Source: Spisula solida
Lineage: Eukaryota; Mollusca; Bivalvia; Venerida; Mactridae
Assembly: GCA_947247005.1 (NCBI GenBank)
Contig: OX365955.1
Coordinates: 15,357,322-15,421,321 of the forward strand
Length of the DNA: 64,000 bases
Reading direction: 5' to 3'
A program made the position numbers and the translations under genes. A model generated the notes under the pieces. It made no database searches and was not told where the DNA came from. It saw nothing but the letters and a program-made list of their open reading frames with translations. Positions 46,528-58,627 of the stretch are shown piece by piece. The stretch's first letter is position 1. Each line of letters starts with the position of its first letter.

Positions 46528-47073
46528 TTCAGTTTAACTGTATAAAGGTTAAACTTTTTACCCATCAAAAATGACGTTCCGTCCATGTCACGTTGAACAC
46601 GTGGCCCGCACCTATATAAACTACCATTCCCGGAATCTAAATTCTTTTCGACTGTAATTCCGGCGGAGATAGGTACATTATGTATTCTACTTCAAACCTA
46701 GGCTTAAGTAAACAAATTCATAGAAAGTCCCTCCCACCCTTTCCCCTTTTCTCGTGCTTTGCTGTATAATTTCAGGATCGTCGTGGCTGGACAATGTCTG
46801 AACAATCAGTGTTTTCATCTACAAATGATGACTCAGGTTTTCGTGTTAAAGAAGAACATACAAACTTATCTGTTACTGTTGACAGAGCAGAACCTTGTTC
46901 AGGCGGCAGATGTATCATTTCAAACTTGCGATCGTTGACGGGGCAAGTGATAAATAATAACTTTATGTACTCAGTAATATTATATATCCAGCCATGACAA
47001 AAGTTCATGCCAAACATAAATAAATAAACTAAATTAAACCTATTTATAGTTAGTCATTTTTTGCTAGGTAATA
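46528..47073 (+). other. 546-bp insertion specific to unit 4, with TATA box and exon-like frame
   Basis: Unit 1 reads AGCACAATACACATTTGGGC without a break, while here ACAATA is followed by 546 bp and then ATACACATTTGGGC, leaving AATA on both sides. The insert carries a clear TATATAAA at ~46613 and, after the acceptor-like TGTATAATTTCAG (ending ~46776), an open frame MSEQSVFSSTNDDSGFRVKE... up to 46997. No TIR, no poly-A tail and no LTR-type TG...CA ends were found. The frame is not recognised. It may be a small gene-bearing insertion, or unit 1 may have lost the segment. Confidence 0.4.
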
Positions 47074-47769
47074 CACATTTGGGCAATAAGCAAGATAGAG
47101 ACATTTGCTAATACTAATTGCAGTTACGGTAATGCCGATGTGAGCCTACTAGCATTTACAATTATCAGCTGTAAAACAGATTTGAAGTGAGATAGCTTTT
47201 ATAATTCAAATAATAAAAAACTGCTGGTTAGATATTGCAATTAAAAAGCTAAAGCAGATGTCGTCATACGCGATTGCGACCTTCAAATTACATTTTATGG
47301 AATTGATCATTTACGAATGACGCATGAAGTGCATAATAAAACAAGTCTGTCATTCACGCATTATCCTTTTAATGTATAATCTAAACCGTCAAGAGTCATG
47401 CAGCATCGTAAGACCAGATCAATTCATCATACCCATATTAGAATGTATATACCCGGTTCTCAATTATTTTTCAAAAGTGAAATGGACACGTATGGTGATT
47501 CAAAATAAACTTCCCTCGTAATCGGAGGTCATTGGCCAATATTGAAAGAAGAAAACTAAAAGACCACCAAGTCAAACGCAACAGAACCCCAGTAGTTTAA
47601 ATATAATTGCAATATGTACCAATTTGTGTCATTCAGCGTCAACTTTTACCATAGTGTTAATAATTTATTATCAACAGAAAATAACCTCTCCAGGGCGACT
47701 AAATCACAATGCCTTTCGCAGACGGTATTCCTAAAGATATTGTGCCAGACATTCTGTAAGATAATTCAA

Positions 47770-47885
47770 CGCGATAACGGAAAATCGGACAGGGAAGGCA
47801 GCACTCAACTTCAGAGTCGAGCCCAGAAAGCATAAAAAACATCACATACTATTACAAGGCACACAAAGTATACTTTATAACAAAA
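47770..47885 (+). repeat. GGACAGGGAAGGCAGC dispersed repeat
   Basis: AAATCGGACAGGGAAGGCAG, CACTCAACTTCAGAGTCGAG, CATAAAAAACATCACATACT and ACAAGGCACACAAAG. Orthologous to 5580-5720, though the two copies have diverged. Confidence 0.65.
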
Positions 47886-47890
47886 AGGCA

Positions 47891-48501
47891 CAGACAAACC
47901 CTAAATTTTAGACCTTTAGTCCGACCCTGTACCCATGCATAACATATCTATACTTTGTATGATAACAACTGTATATGATATTTGAAATATGTTTAAACCA
48001 ACAAACAAACCAATGTCTCTCACAGGGTTTACCTTAGAGGAACTCTTAACCTTGCATTGTCGTGATTTTTTTTATTGAAAGATCTCCAGCCAAATGTTCA
48101 TGACAGTGACAGTGACAGTGGCCTTAGGACAGACATTTCACAAAACATCTGCTCTCACAAAAATGAACTGTTTTTACCAAAACACATAGGAATTAAAAGT
48201 TAAAATTTATATAGTGTTATTTGGAATTTTATTTGGATTCTTACTGTGGTCAAGGATTGACTTAAAATCAGTGATATTGGGTTAATTTAATTAAAAAACT
48301 TGAATTATTTGATATTATTATATACACTGTGTGTAATTTTCTGGGAAACATTAGCAACGTGTTGAGACAGTTAGATACATACCCCCTAATGGCAACAACT
48401 CAGTGTTAAACTGACCGTTGAAAACTTGAACCTGAACATTAAATATCCTTGTATTGACGATTGTGATATATTACCATTCTATTTCATCAAACATTTTATA
48501 T
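47891..48501. other. No gene recognised
   Basis: Contains a short (GTGACA)n run at ~48103-48120. No defensible frame. Confidence 0.35.
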
Positions 48502-48984
48502 CTCGAGGCAGTATTATCTGAAAACAATGGCTTTAACAATAGATCTGTCAACATGGATAGTCATTCCAGCAACGAATTGTTTGACTGAAACATATCTGAT
48601 TGTAGTGACAATGTTTCAATTGTATTGGATCCGAAATCAACACATGTCAAAATGATTCAAATCTTACAATCAATGTATTCCATGAATACAACCAAAGACA
48701 ACAAAGGAATAACTACAACGCTTATTCTCTCAGAAAAGAAAGTTGTCTTAACAATCTACCATACAAACACTATGTTAGTTCAAGATACAGGTTGCAAAAT
48801 ATGGATTGACTCAATGCTTAATAGTCTCATCGAAGAATTAAAAAATAAAGCATCATCATCAACAACAAAGAAGCTACATGACAGAAGTGCTTATACACGT
48901 ATCGTGTTTATTACAAATATTTCCCTGTTACGGAGAAATGTTCTCCACGAGTTTTTAATCTTAAAATTATTACAGAAGATTTAG
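48502..48984 (+). pseudogene. Broken frame of unknown family (~160 codons)
   Basis: The frame is open from LEAVLSENNGFNNRSVNMDS onward, broken by an in-frame TGA at 48586-48588, and continues to LLKLLQKI at 48984. The second part reads DPKSTHVKMIQIL, then VVLTIYHTNTMLVQDTGCKI and WIDSMLNSLIEEL. The pattern TIYHT-T-LVQ-TGC-W followed by a helix recalls a module I associate with proteins encoded beside retroelements in bivalves, but I cannot name the family and treat this as a memory, not evidence. It is Ser/Asn-rich at the start and Lys-rich later. Likely a pseudogene fragment; no introns, promoter or relatives in the window. Confidence 0.35.
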
Positions 48985-50324
48985 AAATATACGAGCAGTA
49001 TTATAGTAGTGCATTGAAACATTTTATTTCAATGAAGTAAACCGACTTGATCGGAAACACAACATCTACTATAACTTCGCGGTTAAAACATATGTGAACT
49101 ATTTCAATTAGTTGCCGCTTTATGGAGTGCCTTTGTTATGGTTAGACTGACCTTGTAGTATGTTGGTGTCAGCCGACTCTTACTCTGGCTACGTTTGATT
49201 TACTGTGTGGCAGACGGTATGAGTGGCCTGTCGTGTACTTTGGTATTACTAAATTTCATTTGCTAGTTTATTTTATGTTTGTTGTGACTTGTTCGTTTGA
49301 TATGACATTGGGTAGTTTGTTGTTAGTGCTTGTTCTGCCTTCCGTGCTCTGTCATTTCTGTTGAGTGATGTATTAGAGAAATGTCTGCTTAAGGGATGAT
49401 TATTGATAAACGTGTTTTCAGAAACAATGAACTTACAACATAATTATACAGAAGCTGATGAATGTGCAGGGTAATGGCCTATGCTAAACGTCCTCTTATC
49501 AATCAGGTTTGACGTCACACTGTCTCAAATTAAGATAGATCATTGTTGTTATTGCAGTTGTTTGTGTTACAAATACACCATGCCTTTTCTATGATAACTA
49601 TCTATGGACATGTGTTTTGGCCTGATGTTAGGTATCATTTCTGAGTTTGCTATTTCTGCTTACGTTGATAAGTCAGTCAAGTTCAATTTTCTACATCAAA
49701 TGTTAAAGAATCATTTTCTGCTTCGCAATTTTAGTATCATATATTTTATGTTTGGTGGCCTTTTGAAGATCTTTGTCATTTAAACAAGGTATGTAATTCT
49801 ACTCCATAGTTATACAAATGATAACATGAGAAGACACTAATCCAATATGATGTACTCGTTTATCTTCATTAATATATTTTGTCCCGCTATAAATAATTTT
49901 AGCATACGTAGGGAAATACATTTACAACCATTATATGTCAATTTGCCATAGCTATAAAAATTCACACCGTTTTAAAGGCTAATGTGTTAGTTGATTGAAA
50001 TAAACAACCAGCCTAGTTAGCACAATTGGTTCCAATAATGGGATAGACTGGTTATTTATTTTGTGACATTGGTTACAGTCATGCCCACACTAATGAAGAA
50101 GTAAGTGTTGTCATTTGCTAGCGCACGAGTATGTTGATACTAGTTGGCAATTTATTCTACAAAGACCTGAACAATTGCTAAAAACGGCACAAAGTACAAT
50201 GCCTTGTAAGACAAAACAAATACTGTATTATAAAGGTTTAATTAAACAATGGCCTATGTAAATCCACTAGTATTGGGGAATATAACAGAAACGTATATCA
50301 AGTAGAGATTTACAAAAAATCTCC
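48985..50324. other. No gene recognised; a relic of the dispersed repeat
   Basis: CTGCCTTCCGTGCTCTGTCA TTTCTGTTGAGTGATG at ~49336 is a decayed minus-strand trace of the dispersed repeat. Otherwise AT-rich. Confidence 0.35.
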
Positions 50325-50421
50325 CAAAAGATTATATTAAGTCAGACAGGGAAGGCAGCACTCAACTTAACCAGCCGAGCATAGAAAACATTAAAACACA
50401 CAAAGCACGATGCCCGACTGA
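50325..50421 (+). repeat. GGACAGGGAAGGCAGC dispersed repeat, well preserved
   Basis: AAAAGATTATATTAAGTCAG, ACAGGGAAGGCAGCACTCAA, CTTAACCAGCCGAGCATAGA. Virtually identical to 62755-62820 for 70 bp and then diverging; the sharpest definition of the family's left end. Confidence 0.75.
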
Positions 50422-51240
50422 AAACACAGCATCACGTCCCGAAAGTCTGCCGCCTCAGCCTCGAGAGCCAAGTGACGAGCAAATAACCACTGGACATTAC
50501 ACACCACAACGACAATCTACAACACATATATAGTGTACATGCAATTTTGAAAGATACGAAGCAGCCTTGTGCAGGACAACGAAATTGCAGAATGGCACAT
50601 ACAAAATGAACAAAGTTTAACAAAAAGGCACAATGGCGAAATATGTTTTGTATTTTTACTATAAAGTGGACAATACATACATAGAGGAAGGTTGACTAAA
50701 GGGCTTCCGGTTTGGTACGGACAGCGACACATGTCACTGGGGGCTTAAACGTTTTACAGGGCACCAAACCTCACACTTACCCAATAGACAACCTTATAGA
50801 ACATTACAGTGTAAATAAAAGTTTCCCGCCATGTAATGCCCTCTAACAAAAAGACCACTTTGACAGGTAATAAAATAATGTAAACATGAAACAGTATATG
50901 AACAACGTCCATCGAGTAGCACAGAAAGTACTCAATGACCTATCAGAAGTCAGAGCAACAAGAGAGCAAAACATTTAAGGGTACGACAAGACAATGTACA
51001 TTAACAGGCTTCAATGTCAGCCGTCCAAAAAGGCTTGAGCTTAGGCATATCATAGAGTCTGTATATTGTCCGGTCATCGCACAATGAAATAGGAAGCATA
51101 ATGGCGAGCTGTAAATGGACCCACTACTAAGCATGCAGTTGTAAAGCACATCAGCATAAAATTCAGGCTGGTACAGACCTTGTGCAGAAGTGTCTTTTAA
51201 TTGACACAATATTTAGAAATGAGGTCTAAGTTACGGCTAT
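50422..51240. other. Repeat-like block, not recognised
   Basis: More GC-rich than its surroundings; includes GGACAGCGACACATGTCACT, GGGCACCAAACCTCACACTT, GTTTCCCGCCATGTAATGCC and GTACGACAAGACAATGTACA. Overlapping minus frames (50432-50623, 50517-50732, 50943-51209) have no motif. It joins the preceding dispersed repeat without a boundary I can see, so it may be that family's longer body or a second element. Confidence 0.35.
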
Positions 51241-54125
51241 AAAATTTGCAAACGTTTTACGAAGTTCTTAGTAACATGTAGATCTACCTATTAGTGCCCT
51301 TTTTAGTGTTTTTTAAATACCAAGCAAGTCTAAATTATCAGCATGTGATAGTTATACACAATTTCATCAATCCTAATATGACTCTGAAAACATGCCCAAA
51401 AATTACCCAGAAAAGACAGTTTCATCGTAGCAACAGACCGATTCAATGTATATTGGCAACTTATACAAAATCCAAACACAGTAAATATATTACATACCGC
51501 GGCAGACAAGTTCAAAACAGCCTGAGAAATAAGAACATTGCAGCTTGTTACGACTCCGAGTATTGGTTAAAAAGAATAAATATATAGACAGAAATGTCAC
51601 AGGAGAACAATCGCCTAGACTGATCGAATCGTATGGTATATATCGGAGAAATGAAAGCACCAGTGACATCTGAGGCGTTATACTAACATGGAGTTATATG
51701 TTAGTGTCTACCAATTTGTAAACAGCACTACTACAAATCTTTAGAGACTGAATAATTCACTCACAACGTTGTTTGCAAGAGAACTCGATTCGTGATAATC
51801 ATACAAACTGGTATATGAAAATGGAGTACATATTATTTCTCGTTTTCATGACTTTGGTTTGATTGTATTGTATTCTCTAACACGACGTATAATACCTTTG
51901 TTTCATTTACAATCTCATCTTTTGTGGATCGTATTCTCTCAACAGATTCTATAAAAAACGGAGTTCAACATTGATGTAATTTACAATCATGTCATTATTT
52001 GGATTGTATTCTTTCAATAGATTAACTACTAGAGAAGTATTAATTTCAAATAATTATCTTCGCTTACCCTCGAATTACTACATGAATGACATTATTGATC
52101 TGTTTGACAAGTCCATTACCCTTTTTATGATATGAAAACGTTAATATTGCTTTGCTATTCGCTGAAAAGTTCAACGAACTTTCAACAGTCAATGTTTATA
52201 ATTAAAAAGTCATTTATGTATTTCGTAAACTAATAAATAATACGCATAGCACGCGATGATATTGGTGTTTTCCCTTTCGCATTGACGAGGAATCGGAGAA
52301 AATAACTTTAAACTAAATTTAAAATGTTTTGGAACAATTTAAAAAGCAGCCATTGCTTCAGATTTGTATGCATCTAAATATTGTAGGTTCAATGAACGTA
52401 TCCGAAATGGGAATGTCCATCAACGTCCGAAAATACAAGCGGAATATCACTTAAGTGTGTTGATACGTTAGGCTCTATTACCTAAAAGTGCTTATGTAAT
52501 GCCGTATCCGTGAGATCGTTAGATCGAGCGATATAATACATAACGTAAGCATCGACAGGTAATACGATCCATCGTATCCACATATTAATTCCTGTTACTA
52601 TACCGTTTTTATACACTCACTTATACGTGTTATGTGTACATGATGTCCAAAAAGAAAGTTTACAGTTTGAGTAATTTATCAAGTCGCTTCATTCTGCTAT
52701 CGCAAGATTTGCACTCGTGTTGACAAACGATATAAGTTATTACTGTGACTAAGTTGAATAAACTCGAATAATTTTTAGAAAAGTGTATATTTTCTACATT
52801 TACCTTATTTTGTCTGTGAGGTCTTTTTGTAGTACATTTGTAATTAACATTGTTTTCACGATGTGTGCCATTCTGACGTTTCCCTATTTGCACTTGTTCT
52901 TTGAAACTATCGATTACATTTGTACATTTGTATAAACCGATCTTCTTACACTCGTTTGATGTTCCTCATGTTTATAGGTGTAGTCGGCTTTAGACAGTAC
53001 ATTAGCGATCCAGATATCACAATAGAAAGAAGAAAACTCAACCAGTTACTTGCCTTTGTTAAACAAGTTCATTCCTGAACGCTGCAGCTTGAACGTTTAG
53101 TTCGTTGTTTTGTCTGTTAACGAAATAAACAAATCGTATCTTGTGAGTTTGCTTTAAATGAGGCAGCTTGTATTGACTTCGACATAAACACTATTAGTCT
53201 TGATTTTATCTGGCTTACTAATTCGACAACATTTCCTCCCAGACGCAGGAAACGTCTTTGCTTGCAAAAGTTCATAATCACTAAGTGATATTTCGAATGC
53301 TTTGTGGTTTCTAATGTCTACTTGATGTCTTTTGTCATGTCATTGTTGGCAAGATAGCTGATTCGGTTTCTACAACATTACCCTAATATTGGGAGGAGTT
53401 GATCTAATATATTTAGTCCATTCAAAATTTTAAAGATACATGTATATGCAATTTTGTTGTAAATAAATATTACCAAAGGACGAAAACTCCTAAAAGTATC
53501 CCCGTACTTCACTGCAGTGTAGTTATCATTCATGATTACATCCCTTGATGGTTAATTACAGTGCGCAGTGTATCATCCATTGCTGACTGAGTATATAGAC
53601 TTGCTTGTCATATCCATTTTAAGGATATGAAGGTTCGTTCTATGTCTGACTCTTATTTGGATGGCTAAAAGCTGTTGTCGTTTATATGTGTCTATTTAGA
53701 TTGTATGTCAGTATTATATTTGTATACGCAGGGATGTGTTTTGTCAAGCTTTATTCCTTTCTTTGGTTAGGTAGGCTGTTCTCCCTACATACACCATACA
53801 ATTCAGAAGATGACAGGTGCTTACGAAAGAGCAAGTAACTAATGATTGATCATTATTTCCAGGAATACTGATTAGGTCAGTGGACATCTTTAATTGATAA
53901 TATAAAATTATTATTAATGTTAATGTACGATGTAACGATAACAACATCATTTCTGGTTAAACCTTGTCGTTAACATTCTACGGCACTTACGGCACAATTA
54001 GACTCATAGTACATGCGAAACATGACGATGATCTAATTGATACGATGTTGTTTGTTTGATATTTGTCGAATACAAATGGCTGCCATGAATATCTTTCATC
54101 ACCTATGTACATTGTGAAGCGTTTG
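51241..54125. other. No gene recognised
   Basis: AT-rich, frames up to 97 codons (51294-51587) of low complexity without motifs. No terminal repeats found. Confidence 0.4.
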
Positions 54126-54129
54126 ATCA

Positions 54130-54412
54130 TTCAACTAAAGTATTTCAGCATTTGTTTAAGCTGCAACTATGTCATTCAACTTTTTTATAGCTGAACTATG
54201 TTATTTAGCTTTTTATAGCTGAAACTAGGTAGTTCAGCTTTTTGACAGGTGGGACCTGGACTTTCGACTTTTTGACATTGGAGACTCTGACTTTCAGTGG
54301 TTAAGAAGTTTATTTTCTCCTTTAGTTGTGTTTTTGGGCATTGTGCCGTGTACTGTGTTGTTTTCTGTGCTCGGCTTTTTAAGTTCGGTGCTGCCTTCCC
54401 TGTCCGATGTTT
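54130..54412 (-). repeat. GGACAGGGAAGGCAGC repeat with tandem AGCTGAA tail
   Basis: On the minus strand: ATCGGACAGGGAAGGCAGCA, AGCCGAGCACAGAAAACAAC, ACGGCACAATGCCCAAAAAC. Two or three imperfect ~35-bp copies follow, around AGCTATAAAAAGCTAAATAA, CATAGTTCAGCTATAAAAAA and GTTGAATGACATAG. A 78-codon frame through it is a by-product. Confidence 0.7.
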
Positions 54413-55396
54413 TGATATCATTTTACACTTATATCATATTTAGGCCACTTACATGTAGTAAAGATAGTGTTTCGATAAAGTGCAAGGGTCCGCTTGGTAG
54501 TTTCAATTTTCTATATTATATTTGTACAATTCATCGTTCGGATAACTAGATAAAGAAACATGTAGATGGGTTTGATTGTTTACAAGACACTAGTATTTTC
54601 ATAACCACGTCGAGTGTCTTACCGTAGATACGGTTTTATTTCATCTCGTTTGTGTCTTTGAATAAAGGTTAAACAATTTTACGAATGTTTTATTTATACA
54701 AAAAAATTATTCAATGTAATGCACGGTTGCAACGTGTTTGTTGATGTCAATATCATAAATGTTTTGTTAATTACTTTGTTAATGTATTATTATCTGAAAT
54801 TGTTACAGTGTAATATGACGTTAAAATTGAAATAGTAATAATATATTTCTATTGTTTCATTCAGCAAGCCAGATATTTCAATGATAATATTGGATTTTCT
54901 GAGAGTTATTAACTGAGTTAACAATTACGATCCAATTAATGCATATACGAGTTATATTTGATTATCGAAATCTACAAAATAATTCGTAAAAAAGCTTGGA
55001 TGTAGGCGCAAAAGCTGAAAAACTAATGATATGATGTTGTATTATAGTTCAAGTAAACAAAACCATCACTATCCTGTTAATGAAATATCAGTATACACGT
55101 TGCAGCATATAAATACTAATGTAAAGCTTACTTTTATGTTTAATGTTATGTGTGTTAAATTGACACTCTGGCGTCTAGTTCCTTAACCGGGATAGCTAGC
55201 TTACAAGTAAGTTATGCTTGATAAATATTTCTTGGTAAACTGATGTCAATACGTTCATGTATAAGACAGAAGTTATACTTGTATATAATACAACTGAGAA
55301 TATGGGTATTTGAAACGTCCTAAACCCCAACAGAATAGAATCGTTCAGCGTTAATATTAGAGTGACTGTACGCTTTGTGACATTTCCAATTACATA
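54413..55396. other. No gene recognised
   Basis: AT-rich spacer without defensible frames. Confidence 0.4.
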
Positions 55397-55818
55397 TGAG
55401 CCAGTCTCCAGGAAAACCTGTTATTTTGACAAAACATTTGGTTTTGAGATTTTTTATTATCTAAAAGAGTAATCTTAATGAAGCAAAATGCAAAAGAATG
55501 ATGTTTTAAGTTTTTAAATATACATCCAATTTGTAAATGTTCACATTTAGAGAAAGACTACTACTGTTTTAAACATCTAACTCCTCGTTTTCTCAATCAG
55601 AGTACTTTTCTGAAATTGGTCACCATAGCAACGAAGTAAATGATTTCGACATTATTGATAAGAAATTTTAAAGCTAAGATATAGTAATATATGGATAATT
55701 GACTTAAAATTGAATCTATTGATATTTCATTTTTTCTTATTTGAAAGCTTTTTTAAAGCTTGTTACATGCAGTAATTACATAATGTCAATATAGCAGGTT
55801 TTCCTGGAGACTGGCTCA
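55397..55818. mobile_element. MITE with TGAGCCAGTCTCCAGG termini, 422 bp
   Basis: Left end TGAGCCAGTCTCCAGGAAAA followed by CCTG, right end the exact inverse (24 bp perfect, then TTAT.TTGAC against CTATATTGAC). TA flanks at 55395-55396 and 55819-55820. No coding potential within; the frame at 55763-55990 merely overlaps the right TIR. Confidence 0.88.
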
Positions 55819-57660
55819 TATACGATATATAGTCATTCACTTCTGATAACATTATGTAGACGGGAATCTTCTTAGTATCTGTGAAAGGATCGGAAAGAAG
55901 CAAACGGTAAATACCAAAGAAGTGCGCCCACGTAAACGCGAGTAGAATCAAAATGGAAATGCGTATCTCGAAATGAAACTTACTCGACAATCCGTTGTTG
56001 ATATGTTATTGTCTGTCTAGCAATATCATGTGTAGGAATAATTTGATGTTCACATGTTGGAGAGTTTAAACAAAGTGTCCCTGCTTGAAATGTTTGTTAC
56101 ATGTTTCTTTAACTTTTTGTTATTGTATTTTGTAGCTATGTTAGAGTCATACATCCGGTCGGTCGGTTGGTAGCTGTGTTGGTTTGTAGGTCCAAATTTT
56201 GAAAACCTAAAGTAGGTTGTGTATGTCATTATAATGTTGACTCATGATGGTTACAATAAGAATTGTGTCAAGCTGTATATGTGACAACTGAATGTAGCTA
56301 TTAGGTTTCATGTGATTACGATCTTTCCTCAATAATATATCGTTCATAATACCTTTCTGTGGAAGGTGTAAGAAATATTCAAAGCACATCAAATGTGAAC
56401 ACACAGCTTGGCTACGCTTTTTAGAGTTAGCGTTTTCGTACTGAGTAAATAAAATGTTGAAAACTGTGTTATACTGACATACACTTTTCAGTTTAATAGA
56501 GCTCCCTTGTAGGAGAAATGTTTACATCTAGACGTGATAAGGGGCACAAACATGGTTGAAGAATTATGTACGAGACCATTTTGATAATGACGTTGTTTGC
56601 AGAGTGTCATTACTTTTATTCCGTGTTTTAAAATGTTTTCGATTGTGAAAATAGAATAATATGTCTTACATCCCTAAAAGGATTTGCCAGACGGGGCAAT
56701 TGTATTGCTTTAACTCATCATTTGACATTTTAATATGGTATCACGATATGCGCCATAATTGCTGGTACGCCGTACTAATTACTATTACCATATACTAGAT
56801 TATTCACAATTGCTCTGTTTGTAAATATGGTGTCAATGTTATTACGATAGTCAAACAACTTCGATGCATGGAATAGCACTTTTATAATATCATTTAGTGG
56901 GAGTTTTTAAACTAAAAACGATCACTTTCTACATGGCTGTTAACAACGGTTTGTTGAATAACCAGATGAAAAATGCATGACGGCATATTATATAAAGGTT
57001 GGATTTTTTGTTTAGGAAGTCCGTTTGTTCATTCTGGTTGTACTTTATATTACCTATGATCTTTTTAATCCTAAGACATTGATCAAACGAAATACGTGTA
57101 TCAAAAGCCAATGAATATGTGCACGAAACCAAATTTAACAATGAGCATGGGGCATTCCGAGGTTATTTAAAAACAAACAACATGCTAAGGAAGGCAGATT
57201 TATCGGCAAATTGACTACTGAATGTTGTTTATACTTTGTTTATAACTGCATTATCGTGCATTCTATGGATAAATACATATAATTCATACGCCACTTGAGA
57301 GACAAATTAAGATACATATTATGGCAAACTATAATTCGACAAGCATTTTATTGTGTTTTTCATTTACTCGAGAACGGTTGTAAAAGGTTTTATGGAATGG
57401 CAATAAAACATGTTTCGTAAATATTGATCAATAGGCATCGTGTATACAATAATAATACATACAGTTCCAACTATACAATGTATGACCAGCACGACAACTT
57501 GCTTAAACGCACACGGTAAATCTTTTATTTTTGCGATTATCGAATATTAACATTCAAACAACATAATTTTGTAGATGCTACGGTCCTGGACATTTATCAG
57601 TTACTAATATATCGACGATTTGAATTGCAATTGTGTCTACGTCTGAATTTAGTGCCTAAG
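55819..57660. other. No gene recognised
   Basis: AT-rich; no frame over about 75 codons with a motif, no terminal repeats seen. Confidence 0.4.
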
Positions 57661-57669
57661 CCGAACTTT

Positions 57670-57905
57670 ACATTGCATTATCGCATGCTGGAAATAGGGC
57701 AATCAGCTTTTTTATAGCTAAAACTATGTCATTCAGCTATTTGATAGCTGGGAATTGGGCTAAACAGTTAGGTTCATTTTCCCGTCCAGTTATGTGTTGG
57801 CATTGTGTCGTGTAATTATTATACATGATGTGGGTTGTGATGTTTTTTATGTTTTTATTGCTCGGCTTAATCAGTTGAGTACTGCCTTCCCAGCCCGATT
57901 TTCTA
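57670..57905 (-). repeat. GGACAGGGAAGGCAGC repeat with AGCTGAATGACATAG tail
   Basis: On the minus strand: AGAAAATCGGGCTGGGAAGG, CAGTACTCAACTGATTAAGC and ACACGACACAATGCCAACAC. The tail follows with ATAGCTGAATGACATAGTTT and TAGCTATAAAAAAGCTGATT. Same head-to-tail order as 54130-54412. Confidence 0.7.
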
Positions 57906-58615
57906 TTATATGTATGCCAATTCGTCCTTGGTGGCAGATTTGTTTGTTGCAATGTATCAAAGTGCACACGTTTTATACAAAAGAGCAATCGGGATTTTTT
58001 CCAAACAAAATGCGCATTCGGCTTGAAGGTTGCCACATTGACGAAATCCTACGGCATTGTTAACAAATAATAGACATCAACTAATTCCCTAACCCTCTCG
58101 GTAAATTAAACAAATATAATTTGGGGGGACTGTTTGCAAATGGAATAATCAAGATAAGCAATAAAACGTGTAGTGAAACCCCCAGGTTATGATCAATCTC
58201 ACTTTCTATAGCATTGTTACAAAGTTGTTCAGATAAAAGTTGATTCAATGTCCTGAGATCCCGTAATAAGGTATTAGCTGAAGAGAAATCAGAGCTCGAA
58301 ACATCTAATTTGATTTCCAATGAATGTGACGCACGGCTGTTGAAAATATTTGTGTCTCCTCTACTACAATTGAATCACTAATGAGTGTGATTTGATATTT
58401 CTCGGTGACAAAATAAAATTTAACTTTCCTACGTCAAGAGCTAGAACTAGGAGACTTTTATTTGACTTTATTACATTAGTTTTCAAGATATGCCGTAGAT
58501 TCATTTGCATATTACGAAAAAGACATTGTCAACTGTCTTGTTGGTATTTGACCTTTTACATTCAATCACAATTGAGCTGTCATTTGTTTTAACTCGTGCA
58601 CAATAACATTCAAAC
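57906..58615. other. No gene recognised
   Basis: AT-rich sequence up to the target site of the LINE. Confidence 0.4.
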
Positions 58616-58627
58616 GTGTTTTGTATT
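58616..58627 (+). repeat. Target-site duplication, left
   Basis: GTGTTTTGTATT, repeated exactly at 60720-60731 on the far side of the LINE. Confidence 0.85.

Larger units (their letters stand above)
39985..47890 (+). repeat. Duplicated segment, unit 4 of 4
   Basis: The longest unit. It matches unit 3 (39985-40540), units 1 and 3 (40545-41740), and units 1, 2 and 3 (41865-42900). It also matches unit 2 (44395-44610) and unit 1 again (44960-45070 plus 45990-46527 plus 47074-47890 against 4255-5720). It contains two insertions relative to unit 1: the TIR element at 45071-45989 and a 546-bp segment at 46528-47073. The order of blocks is the same as in the other units, which supports tandem duplication over independent insertion of repeats. 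Confidence 0.75.

Noticed and set aside
51294..51587. 97-codon frame
   Set aside because: Low-complexity Lys/Asn/Ile-rich composition, no motif, consistent with chance in AT-rich DNA.
54185..54421. 78-codon minus-strand frame
   Set aside because: Translation of the dispersed GGACAGGGAAGGCAGC repeat; other copies do not keep it.
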